NCBI GenBank assembly: GCA_045614605.1
Contig: JAZLDH010000002.1
Span: 15,487 to 79,486 of the forward strand
Direction of reading: 5' to 3'
Origin: Onthomorpha sp937906975
Lineage (GTDB): Bacteria; Bacteroidota; Bacteroidia; Bacteroidales; P3
DNA: 64,000 nucleotides
In this document: positions 35,660-43,496 of the stretch, one piece after another
Numbering within the stretch: position 1 is the first letter of the stretch
Layout: the number at the start of each line of letters is the position of its first letter
Notes under the pieces: model-generated
The model's input: only the letters and a program-made list of their open reading frames with translations
Databases searched by the model: none
Told to the model about the DNA's origin: nothing
Made by a program: the position numbers and the translations under genes

Positions 35660-37721
35660 TATCTCTTCCAATTGTTTTTGCAATAACAAGAGGTATTATT
35701 TCTTTGGCACCGGATTTTGTCAATACTTTACCTATTTCCTTTAATGTTGCACCACTATCATATATGTCATCAATCAATAAAATTGTTTTGTCGGTAACAT
35801 CTGTATCTACAATTGAGAAAACGTCTTTTACATTATCTTTTTTTGAATATGAATTTTTGAATTTTTTCTGTACTTCTGTGTTTTTTGTTTTTTGTAGTGC
35901 ATTGGAGAATGGAATTTTTAATGTTTGTGCAATTTTCTTTGCGAAATTTTCAACTAATTGACCTGAAACAGTTGGAGGAACAAACATTACCATATCCAAA
36001 TGTTTATTCCCAAATGTTTTTCTGTATGCTCTTAAAGTTTGAACCAAAAGGAAATCTGGGAAATCCCCTCCATTTTCATATTTGCATCGATGTATTGTTG
36101 TTCCAATGTTTGAAACACCATAATATGAGGTAGCTACACCATCTATAATGTTATTGTGTCTTTGATGACATTCAATAATTGGATAAAATGTTTCGTGAAA
36201 TTCTTTTAATTTTTGTTCTAACGACGAATCACTAACAGCAAACCATTTTTTTCGGGTAGTATTATCGCAGTTACAATATATGTTATCTGTATTGTTATCT
36301 CCTAAATAATTACACAAGAATTTCATTCGAGACTCTTTTGTAAATATATAATCAATCATTGCTTGAAGTTCTGTTAATTTGAATTGTCTTAATTCCTCAA
36401 ATTTTCTCGTGTCTAATTCTGGAGCATTGTGCTGATATAGATAGCGTTTAGATTTATCAATTGGCCTTTCTTTAATAATTCCTTGTTCTATTAGGTCTGA
36501 CTTGATAACTCTAAATGCAGATTGCTTAATATTTACTTTCTTTATTATTTCTCTTTCTGTTAATAAATCTTCTTTAAGAATATTAATTACTTTTTTGTAG
36601 GTTTCTATTTTGGGTTTAGAGGTTTCAATGAAAGATATAGGTAAATCACAATCAGAGTAAATACCTTTTGAGTTTATTTTGGAATTAAAAAACAAAATTA
36701 TATGAGATGGTTTTCCGTCTCTTCCTGCTCTGCCAATTTCTTGATAATAATGTATTGGCGATTGAGGCATTTGTGTGTGAATAATAAAACGAATGTCTGA
36801 TTTATCAATACCCATTCCTAACGCATTGGTAGAAACGATACATTTGTATTTATTATCAATTAAACCTTGTTCGATTTCTTTCCTTGAATCTGTATCTAAG
36901 CCTGCATTATAGCTAATTGCGTTTATTCCAATATACTGTAACCATCTTGAATACACATCTGTATCCACCCTTGTGCCTGTATAAATTAAACCTGTGCCGT
37001 TTATATTTTGTAAGTATTTTGCAATCCAAATAAATTTCTCATCCTCAGATAGCGTTTCTATTACATGAAGACAAAGATTGCTTCTTAGTAAATTACCTCT
37101 TATTGTTTTAAGATTTTGCCCCATTTGAGATTCTATATCTTTTTGTGTTCTAAGTGTAGCGGTTGCCGTAGTTGCTAAGACAGGAGTGTCAAATGGTAAT
37201 AATTTTACAAGATTGATAATACGTTTAAAAGCAGGTCTGAAATCGTGTCCCCATACTGAAATAGTATGGGCTTCATCTACAACGATCATTGATAATTTCA
37301 TGCTTCTTACAGCTTCAAGCCAAGTGTCATTTTCTTGACGTTCAGGAGCAATATACAAAATTTTTAATTCACCAGTCAGAGCTAATTTTATAGCCTCTTC
37401 ATTTTCTTCTTGCGTTTGTTCGCAATTGATACATCTTGCATTGATCCCTTTTCTATTTAAGGCATTTACTTGATCTCTCATCAAGGCAATAAGAGGAGAA
37501 AATATCACAGTCAAACCATTAAATAAGATTGCAGGAAATTGATAGCAGAGAGATTTTCCAAAACCGGTTCTTTCAATTAGTAATATACGCTCACCTCGAA
37601 GTAAACGTTGAATTGCTCGCCATTGTTCATCATAGAAATTATTAAAACCAAACGATTGTTTTAATATTTTCTCTGCTTCAAATCTGTTATTTGATAAGTT
37701 AAATAATTCTTGTTTTGTCAT
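35652..37721 (-). CDS. RecQ-family DNA helicase fused to a ComFC-like phosphoribosyltransferase domain
   Basis: Predicted 3'-5' DNA helicase with an extra C-terminal domain. The helicase core has Walker A GFGKS (residues 53-57), DEAH (149-152) in VVDEAHTISVWGHDFRPAF, TATATLR and motif VI YYQEIGRAGRDG. Next comes a RecQ zinc region that looks partly degenerate (FLCNYLGD then CNCDN, so one of the usual four cysteines is missing). The last about 140 residues form a type I phosphoribosyltransferase domain with the PRPP loop LLIDDIYDSGATL (from residue 648), as in ComFC. The open frame extends 273 bp into the SDR gene; the ATG at 37721, 17 bp after the SDR stop, is used. The downstream dprA-like gene overlaps by 8 bp. 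Confidence 0.9.
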   Translation of the reverse strand: MTKQELFNLSNNRFEAEKILKQSFGFNNFYDEQWRAIQRLLRGERILLIERTGFGKSLCYQFPAILFNGLTVIFSPLIALMRDQVNALNRKGINARCINCEQTQEENEEAIKLALTGELKILYIAPERQENDTWLEAVRSMKLSMIVVDEAHTISVWGHDFRPAFKRIINLVKLLPFDTPVLATTATATLRTQKDIESQMGQNLKTIRGNLLRSNLCLHVIETLSEDEKFIWIAKYLQNINGTGLIYTGTRVDTDVYSRWLQYIGINAISYNAGLDTDSRKEIEQGLIDNKYKCIVSTNALGMGIDKSDIRFIIHTQMPQSPIHYYQEIGRAGRDGKPSHIILFFNSKINSKGIYSDCDLPISFIETSKPKIETYKKVINILKEDLLTEREIIKKVNIKQSAFRVIKSDLIEQGIIKERPIDKSKRYLYQHNAPELDTRKFEELRQFKLTELQAMIDYIFTKESRMKFLCNYLGDNNTDNIYCNCDNTTRKKWFAVSDSSLEQKLKEFHETFYPIIECHQRHNNIIDGVATSYYGVSNIGTTIHRCKYENGGDFPDFLLVQTLRAYRKTFGNKHLDMVMFVPPTVSGQLVENFAKKIAQTLKIPFSNALQKTKNTEVQKKFKNSYSKKDNVKDVFSIVDTDVTDKTILLIDDIYDSGATLKEIGKVLTKSGAKEIIPLVIAKTIGRDND

Positions 37722-37738
37722 AATTGTTTTTTTTATTT

Positions 37739-38473
37739 CTAATTCTTTACGATTATTCGCTCCCAAATGTAGGAGGGTATCAATCGCCAGAGCAATACTA
37801 CTAATCGGAATTTCCAATCTATGATTGCTATTCGTTTTTTGCGTTTTAGGGCTTTTATAATTTGCTTTGCACATTTTTCTTTCTTCATTAAGAAAGGGTA
37901 GTGTTTGCTTTTGTTTAGCAAATCGGTTTCTACAAATCCTGGACGTATGTCTGTGAATGAAATATTGGCTTTTTTGATTTTTGATAGTTGGCAAAGTGAT
38001 TGTATGTAGGTGTTTTGCATTGCTTTTGTTGCAGAATAGGCTGGTGAAACGCCAAGTCCTTTTGTGCCTGCAATAGAAGAAATCACTGCAATGTGTCCTT
38101 GTTTTTTGTTTTCATAAAACCAATTAAATGCAAGTGTAACTAAGCGTACAAATCCTTCGCAATTAGTTTTTGTGATTTCAACCTCTGTTTCTGAAACTAA
38201 GTCTATGTTTTGACAACCAATGCCTGAGGCGTGAAAATACAAGTCCATGCCTCCTAAGTCATTGATTAAATCGTTTAATTTCTTGCTTGCTTCTTCTTTT
38301 TGAACGTCTAAATCAATTATTTTTACTCTTTCTGCTCCGTATTTGTTTTGAATCTCTTTCAATCTCTCCACTCTACGAGCTGCAATGCCGAGAGAGTAAC
38401 CCTCTTGTAAAAGAAGGTATGCTACTTGCTCGCCAATTCCAGAGCTACCGCCTACAATAATTGCTTTTTTCAT
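37739..38473 (-). CDS. SDR-family NAD(P)-dependent oxidoreductase
   Basis: Short-chain dehydrogenase/reductase of unknown substrate. The 244-residue protein has the nucleotide-binding motif GGSSGIG (residues 8-14), an SSIAGT serine motif and the catalytic SPAYSATKA (YxxxK). A hydrophobic C-terminal segment (FRLVVLLWRLIPSYIW) may associate with the membrane. It is the middle gene of a tight minus-strand run from parE to the dprA-like gene (gaps 7 and 17 bp), which gives no clue to its role. Confidence 0.88.
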   Translation of the reverse strand: MKKAIIVGGSSGIGEQVAYLLLQEGYSLGIAARRVERLKEIQNKYGAERVKIIDLDVQKEEASKKLNDLINDLGGMDLYFHASGIGCQNIDLVSETEVEITKTNCEGFVRLVTLAFNWFYENKKQGHIAVISSIAGTKGLGVSPAYSATKAMQNTYIQSLCQLSKIKKANISFTDIRPGFVETDLLNKSKHYPFLMKKEKCAKQIIKALKRKKRIAIIDWKFRLVVLLWRLIPSYIWERIIVKN

Positions 38474-38480
38474 TCTTTTC

Positions 38481-39149
38481 TTAGTAGTCTGTACGAGGTT
38501 GGATTATTGTTCCCCACTCTCTTTTTGTGAAAGTCTTACCAACGAGTTTTATGTGTTCGATTGCGTATCTTTCGTTAGGGTGTGTTGCAATCACATCTAC
38601 AACTCCGTCATGTATTTTCAAGACTATCTTATTTAGGTTGTAGCCATTTTTTCTTTTCCATTGATGAGTAAACATCTCACTTGGCTTTGTGGGTTTGTAA
38701 TTTGGGCAATCGTATTCGTGAACTTGCACACAGAAAAGTTCTTTCCATTTATTTCCTGTGTAGGTCCATACTCTGAAATAGTTAATGTCGGAAAAATCAC
38801 GATATACGCTCATGAATGAAATTTCATCTCCGCCATCGCCGTCCAAATCTCCTTCATTAACCAAGAAATACACGCCAAGGTCTCCGTCAAGCTTTAAAGG
38901 GGTTAGCTCATCGTTGTCAGAAAAAATCGATGTTGCGGTTTCGTATAAATTTTCTGAAAAGCCATCACCATCAAAGTCGCCTCTGATGCTAAAACGTGAA
39001 GAGTTGCTTTTATTCCATGTCCACAATGAAGGATCTCTATTGTCAATTACTACATCTGTCCAAGGTTTTACATCATCGTTTTGGGCAAAAACTTCCATTT
39101 GACCAAAAGATAAAAACGCTAAAATAAGATAAAATGCTGTTTTTTTCAT
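38481..39149 (-). CDS. Secreted protein with DxDxDG calcium-binding-like repeats
   Basis: Exported protein of unknown function, 222 residues from the ATG at 39149 (the open frame reaches 39203, but only the later start gives a proper signal peptide, MKKTAFY onward to VFAQ). Two acidic loops, DFDGDGFSEN and DLDGDGGDEI, look like FG-GAP/EF-hand-type calcium sites. The rest, with FRVWTYTGNKWKELF, is beta-rich. It lies 22 bp downstream of parE and 7 bp upstream of the SDR gene. Confidence 0.7.
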   Translation of the reverse strand: MKKTAFYLILAFLSFGQMEVFAQNDDVKPWTDVVIDNRDPSLWTWNKSNSSRFSIRGDFDGDGFSENLYETATSIFSDNDELTPLKLDGDLGVYFLVNEGDLDGDGGDEISFMSVYRDFSDINYFRVWTYTGNKWKELFCVQVHEYDCPNYKPTKPSEMFTHQWKRKNGYNLNKIVLKIHDGVVDVIATHPNERYAIEHIKLVGKTFTKREWGTIIQPRTDY

Positions 39150-39171
39150 ATTTCTCAAAAATAATTTATTA

Positions 39172-41046
39172 CTATTGTACTTCTTCGTAACGTAAATTTT
39201 CAATAATGTAGCTTTGTCGCTCAGGAGTGTTTTTACCCATAAAGAAATCTAAAATGGAACTTACTCCCGATTCTTTGTTTAGGATAATAGGGTCTAATTT
39301 TATGTCCTTGCCAATGAAGTTTCTAAACTCATCTGGCGAGATTTCTCCAAGCCCTTTAAAACGTGTGATTTCTACTTCGCCTCTTAGTTTTTCTATTGCT
39401 TCATCTCTTTCTTGCTCTGTGTAGCAATAGAGGGTTTCTTTTTTGTTTCTAACTCTAAAAAGCGGAGTTTGAAGTATGTAGATATGTCCTGCCTTTACCA
39501 AGTCTGGGAAGAATTTCAAAAAGAAAGTCATCAGCAACATTCTTATGTGCATTCCATCAACATCGGCATCGGTTGCAATCACAATATTATTGTATCGCAA
39601 ATTGTCCATGTCTTCATCTATATTCAAGGCGTTGTGTAGTAGATTAAATTCTTCGTTCTTATACACCACCTCTTTGCTATCTGAGTATGTGTTAAGCGGT
39701 TTTCCTCTCAAAGAAAAGACTGCTTGTGTGTTTACATCTCTACTTTTTGTGATAGAGCCTGATGCAGAATCTCCCTCAGTGATAAAGAGAGTGGATTCTA
39801 AACGTCTTGGGTCTTTGCTATTGTAATGTATTCTGCAATCTCTTAATTTTCTATTGGTTAAGCTTACTTTCTTAGCACTTTCCTTTGCAAGCTTTTTCAC
39901 ATTCTGCATTCCCTTTCGCTCTTTTTCGTTACGAACGATTTTTTGTAGCAAAAGTTCTGCAACTTCTGAATTAATGTGAAGATAATCATCAAGAGTGCTT
40001 TTTACCGCATCAAGAATAAATGTTCTGACTGCTTGACCACTGCCGTCAGGCATCATATTTGTAGAACCTAACTTCGTTTTTGTTTGCGACTCAAACACAG
40101 GTTCGTTAATTCTAAGACTGATAGAGGCTACAAGTCCCGAACGAATGTCCGAAGGGTCGTAGTCTTTTTTGAAAAAGTCTTTCAAAACTTTCACCAATGC
40201 TTCACGAAAAGCCGATTGATGCGTACCTCCTTGTGTGGTATGCTGTCCATTGACAAAAGAATAGTGCTCCTCTGTGAAAACTTTGTCAGAGTGAGTAAAG
40301 GCAAACTCAAAACTGCCTGCCGAAAGATGAACAATAGGGTAGAGGGCTTCGTTTTCTTGTAAACTATTGTTAAGCAAATCAAATAGCCCTTTTTTGGATT
40401 GGATTTTTTTGCCGTTATAAATCAAAGACAATCCTTTGTTTAGGTAGGCATAATTCCAAATCATTTTTTCTACATACTCATCTAAATAGTTGTAATTGCC
40501 GAAAATCTTTGGGTCATTATCGGGAATAAACTCTACACAAGTGCCGTTTTTTTCTTCGGTATCTTGGATTTGTTCTTCGTTTGTTATCTTTCCTTCCGAA
40601 AACTCTGCTGTTTTTATTTTCCCATCTCTTACAGAAGAAATTTTAAAGTAGGTACTAAGTGCGTTTACAGCCTTTGTACCAACTCCGTTCATACCTACCG
40701 ATTTTTGAAAGGTTTCAGAGTCGTATTTTGCACCGGTATTCATCTTGGAAACACAATCTACGGTTTTCTCCAAAGGGATTCCTCGTCCGTAGTCTCTAAC
40801 TCTTACCTTTTTTGTGTGAAAATCTATGTCAATTTCAATGCAATTGCCATGTCCTGCAACAAATTCGTCAATAGAATTATCAATAACCTCTTTCAATAAC
40901 ACATAAATCCCATCATCTGCCGAAGCACCATCGCCAAGTTTACCGATATACATACCCGGACGCAAACGAATATGTTCGTGCCAATCAAGAGATTTAATGT
41001 TATCTTCGGTGTAATTACCCTTATTTATTTGTTTGCTATCTTCCAT
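39172..41046 (-). CDS. parE: DNA topoisomerase IV subunit B
   Basis: ATPase subunit of the decatenating type II topoisomerase. The 624-residue protein has the GHKL ATPase motifs EVIDNSIDEF, DYGRGIPLE and GMNGVGTKAVNAL, then the TOPRIM domain with EGDSASGS and DADVDGMHIRML. It lacks the long insertion of many GyrB proteins and is shorter, so ParE is preferred to GyrB. The ATG at 41046 replaces a TTG at 41055. Only 6 bp separate a TAAATTTG box from this ATG. The parC gene is not in the window. Confidence 0.93.
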   Translation of the reverse strand: MEDSKQINKGNYTEDNIKSLDWHEHIRLRPGMYIGKLGDGASADDGIYVLLKEVIDNSIDEFVAGHGNCIEIDIDFHTKKVRVRDYGRGIPLEKTVDCVSKMNTGAKYDSETFQKSVGMNGVGTKAVNALSTYFKISSVRDGKIKTAEFSEGKITNEEQIQDTEEKNGTCVEFIPDNDPKIFGNYNYLDEYVEKMIWNYAYLNKGLSLIYNGKKIQSKKGLFDLLNNSLQENEALYPIVHLSAGSFEFAFTHSDKVFTEEHYSFVNGQHTTQGGTHQSAFREALVKVLKDFFKKDYDPSDIRSGLVASISLRINEPVFESQTKTKLGSTNMMPDGSGQAVRTFILDAVKSTLDDYLHINSEVAELLLQKIVRNEKERKGMQNVKKLAKESAKKVSLTNRKLRDCRIHYNSKDPRRLESTLFITEGDSASGSITKSRDVNTQAVFSLRGKPLNTYSDSKEVVYKNEEFNLLHNALNIDEDMDNLRYNNIVIATDADVDGMHIRMLLMTFFLKFFPDLVKAGHIYILQTPLFRVRNKKETLYCYTEQERDEAIEKLRGEVEITRFKGLGEISPDEFRNFIGKDIKLDPIILNKESGVSSILDFFMGKNTPERQSYIIENLRYEEVQ

Positions 41047-41052
41047 AGGGTG

Positions 41053-41060
41053 CAAATTTA
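41053..41060 (-). promoter_or_regulatory. Candidate -7 box (TAAATTTG) of parE
   Basis: TAnnTTTG match 6 bp before the ATG, which would give a leaderless or nearly leaderless mRNA. No clear -33 element, so moderate support. Confidence 0.45.
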
Positions 41061-41081
41061 CGAAAAAAAACAGAAATAATC

Positions 41082-41453
41082 TTAATGATTCATACGTCTT
41101 TGACCTATAATTTGCAGTTGCTCTTCGGAAAAGAAGAGTTTTTTATCGGTTTTTTCTAAAAAAATTACCTCATTCACATCTCTAAATTCGGGATTGCAAG
41201 CAATGATTTGAGAAGCGACCATTTCCCCTTTTTCATTCAAAGTTGCATAACACAAAACACCTTCTTCGTTGTGCAAAAGTGTATATCCGTCAATGGTTTC
41301 AGCCCAACGAATAAATTCATCTCCCTTTAACCAATAAGAAAGCTCTTTCCCATTAGGTTGAGTGATAGTTATAAGTTTTCTTTCTGCAGGAATGGCAAAC
41401 AAACTGCCACAAAAACACAACAAAGCAACTAATAAAAAAATGTATTTTTTCAT
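41082..41453 (-). CDS. Orphan M6-metalloprotease-type N-terminal prodomain, secreted
   Basis: A 123-residue exported protein whose whole mature part looks like the N-terminal region that precedes the catalytic domain in secreted M6-family metalloproteases of Bacteroidota: IPAERKLITITQPNGKEL, then LKGDEFIRWAETIDGYTLL, then CYATLNEKGEMV. It stops (QIIGQRRMNH) where the link to the protease would be, and no HExxH-containing sequence follows in any frame before parE. It has its own signal peptide (residues 1-19) and promoter. It may be a free protease inhibitor or a stable remnant of a truncated protease gene. The first TTG of the frame (41492) is rejected. Confidence 0.75.
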   Translation of the reverse strand: MKKYIFLLVALLCFCGSLFAIPAERKLITITQPNGKELSYWLKGDEFIRWAETIDGYTLLHNEEGVLCYATLNEKGEMVASQIIACNPEFRDVNEVIFLEKTDKKLFFSEEQLQIIGQRRMNH

Positions 41454-41469
41454 AAAAGAATATTTTTGG

Positions 41470-41477
41470 CAAAGGTA
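41470..41477 (-). promoter_or_regulatory. -7 box (TACCTTTG) of the M6-prodomain gene
   Basis: TAnnTTTG match 16 bp before the ATG at 41453. Its CAAAG complement lies 20 bp from the first unit of phased array E, nearly in register with it. Confidence 0.6.
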
Positions 41478-41489
41478 GTAAAAATAAAG

Positions 41490-41557
41490 CAAAGAAAAAC
41501 TTAAATTTTTCTTTGCTTTAAAAAATTATTTCTTTGAAAAAAAATTTTTTTTCTTAG
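41490..41557. repeat. 21-bp phased C-WWW-G array E (4 units)
   Basis: CAAAG at 41490, CTTTG at 41511 and 41532, CTTAG at 41553: exact 21-bp steps, the first inverted. The array runs from just behind a promoter to 3 bp before the stop codon of the next gene. Confidence 0.8.
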
Positions 41558-41559
41558 GA

Positions 41560-42879
41560 TTATTCTACAATTAACTTTTTCTTTACCTCACCCTTTGCGG
41601 TGTTTATTTTCACAAGGTATGTACCTGAGGAGAAATTGCTAATATCTATATCTTTTTCAAAATTATTTACTTTTGTTTCTATTAGTAATTTTCCAACCAT
41701 ATCAAAGACTTGAACATTATTTATCGTGTAATGACTCATCACCTTAAAATAATCCTTTGTCGGATTAGGCATTAAATAACACATCTTTTCCAATTCCACT
41801 TCCGAAAGCGATTGCTCACTTCTTGGAACCATAATAATAGGCACCATAGCGATGTAAATATTTTGCCAAATCGTATAAGCTGTGTCATCTTCAAAGTTTA
41901 TCCAATTTCCTTCACGTTTTAGATATTTTGGATCACTAAAAGAGCATAATGGAATGTTATCATTTGGGTCTAATTGTTGAACCCAATTTAAATAGTCTTC
42001 TACTAAAGGATATAAACTATAATGAGTAGGATGAAAAGTTTCAGAGAACCATTGTCCTGTTAATGAATCTTTTAAATTATAATACAATTGTGGCCAAGGA
42101 ACCATTCCATGATATATTGTATCGTAATTAAGTCCACATTCAATAGGTCCACCATGCGCCCAAATAGAGTCAAATAAACAAGGACTATAAACATTACAAG
42201 TATGATGCAAACGAAAATGATTAGGATAATACTTAGGCACATCAAAAGCTATTTTAAAATCAGTAATATTTGTAAGTGCTTCATAATCCCTATGAGGGAA
42301 ATAATAAGTATTCCAACTATCCCTATTCCAAGGTACAACATCTTCAATAGAAGTTCCCATATTAAATGTGTGAAAGATTGTACGAGAAAGAGTGTCGAAG
42401 TTATCATCTAAAATACAAATATGTCTTTCTTGATCAAGAGACTCATAATCTATTTTCATTGCGACACCACATATAACATATTCATCGTAAGGAATATCTG
42501 CTGAAGTAAAACCATATTCTTGAGCAAATGCTTGTGCATATATTTCTTTTGCATTAGATTTTGAATCATATGAATTTGCTCCTATTACGTAACCTTCAAT
42601 ATTAGGAGCAGTAGAATCACACCATAATCTGTAATATGGACCATAAAATCGCCATTCTTGATATGTGTCAGAATAATAAGTGGAGCGATTTTCAGCATCT
42701 ACCCAAGTTCTATTAGTATCACTTGTATAGAAACAACTTATAATATAATTTGTATCAAAAACATAAAGTAAATCATATTCACTTGGATCAGGAGGAGGAA
42801 TAAGATGATATTGTGCTTTAAGATTTAAACTTGATATAGAAAATAATGTAAAAACTAAAATTAAGACTATTTTTTTCAT
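41560..42879 (-). CDS. T9SS cargo protein with type A sorting domain, N-terminal region unknown
   Basis: Predicted to be exported by Sec, then by the type IX system, and cleaved by PorU. A signal peptide (to about residue 22, LKAQ) is followed by about 340 residues that I cannot place in a family. They are rich in Tyr, Asp and Trp and contain a repeated DTNYI/SDTNR flavour. The last about 75 residues form the type A sorting domain: MPNPTKDYFKV, VQVFDMVGKLL, DISNFSSGTYLVKI and a basic KKKLIVE end. ATG 42879 and 42885 are both possible starts. porU and porV, encoded nearby on the same strand, are the machinery it would need. Confidence 0.85.
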   Translation of the reverse strand: MKKIVLILVFTLFSISSLNLKAQYHLIPPPDPSEYDLLYVFDTNYIISCFYTSDTNRTWVDAENRSTYYSDTYQEWRFYGPYYRLWCDSTAPNIEGYVIGANSYDSKSNAKEIYAQAFAQEYGFTSADIPYDEYVICGVAMKIDYESLDQERHICILDDNFDTLSRTIFHTFNMGTSIEDVVPWNRDSWNTYYFPHRDYEALTNITDFKIAFDVPKYYPNHFRLHHTCNVYSPCLFDSIWAHGGPIECGLNYDTIYHGMVPWPQLYYNLKDSLTGQWFSETFHPTHYSLYPLVEDYLNWVQQLDPNDNIPLCSFSDPKYLKREGNWINFEDDTAYTIWQNIYIAMVPIIMVPRSEQSLSEVELEKMCYLMPNPTKDYFKVMSHYTINNVQVFDMVGKLLIETKVNNFEKDIDISNFSSGTYLVKINTAKGEVKKKLIVE

Positions 42880-42906
42880 AATCATAATATATTTAAAATT
42901 ATGCTA

Positions 42907-42939
42907 CAAAGATATATATAAAAAAAAGAATATTCCAAA
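42907..42939 (-). promoter_or_regulatory. Promoter of the T9SS cargo gene
   Basis: Minus strand: TTTG (complement 42936-42939), 21 bp spacer, TATCTTTG (42907-42914), about 27 bp before the start. Confidence 0.75.
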
Positions 42940-42945
42940 TTTTTT

Positions 42946-43013
42946 CTTTGGAATATTCTTTTTTTTCTTTGACTTTTTAAATTTTATCTTTGCTTTTTTT
43001 TAATTTTTCTTAG
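42946..43013. repeat. 21-bp phased C-WWW-G array F (4 units)
   Basis: CTTTG at 42946, 42967 and 42988, CTTAG at 43009: exact 21-bp steps, all in one orientation. The array occupies the gap between the promoter of the cargo gene and the ispF stop codon, which is 3 bp past the last unit. Confidence 0.8.
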
Positions 43014-43015
43014 GA

Positions 43016-43492
43016 TTATTTTGTGATTAAGCAGACTGCGTATGCGGCAATGCCTTCGCTTTTGCCTACAAAGCCAAGTTTCTCTGTTGTTGTGGCTTTT
43101 ATGGATATGTCTTCTGTGTCTATGTTCATTACCTTGGCTAAACATTCTTGCATTTGAGGAATATATTTGCTGATTTTTGGGGCTTGAAGACATATTGTAG
43201 AGTCTATGTTGCCGATTTCAAAGCCTTTTGCTCTTACTTTCTCTACACAGTCTTTTAAAAGTTCTTTTGAGTCTATGCCTTTAAAAGACATATTATTGTC
43301 GGGATATTGAAAACCAATGTCTCTTAGGTTTGCTGCTCCAAGAAGTGCGTCAATGATTGCGTGAATTAAACAATCTGCATCGCTATGTCCTACTGCCGAA
43401 AGCTCTGAGGGGATTTTGATTCCTCCTAAACAAAGATGTTCACCACTTTCTAATTGGTGAACATCATATCCTATGCCTGTTTTTATTTTCAT
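43016..43492 (-). CDS. ispF: 2-C-methyl-D-erythritol 2,4-cyclodiphosphate synthase
   Basis: Zinc enzyme of the MEP isoprenoid pathway. The 158-residue protein has the metal-binding GYDVH (residues 8-12), the GHSDADCLIHAIIDALLG segment with the third ligand, DIGFQYPDN, and the ATTTEKLGFVGKSEGI substrate loop. It lies 4 bp after porV, a neighbourhood (porU-porV-ispF) I recognise as common in Bacteroidota. There is no functional link to secretion. Confidence 0.97.
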   Translation of the reverse strand: MKIKTGIGYDVHQLESGEHLCLGGIKIPSELSAVGHSDADCLIHAIIDALLGAANLRDIGFQYPDNNMSFKGIDSKELLKDCVEKVRAKGFEIGNIDSTICLQAPKISKYIPQMQECLAKVMNIDTEDISIKATTTEKLGFVGKSEGIAAYAVCLITK

Positions 43493-43496
43493 CTTT

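Noticed and set aside
37722..37994. N-terminal extension of the RecQ-phosphoribosyltransferase frame
   Set aside because: It overlaps the 3' end of the SDR gene and translates to a basic sequence unlike RecQ; the ATG at 37721 gives the normal start.
41053..41055. TTG start for parE (and similar TTG starts at 16458, 32289 and 41492)
   Set aside because: Each lies in or next to the promoter box, and a normal ATG with the conserved N-terminus is a few codons downstream.
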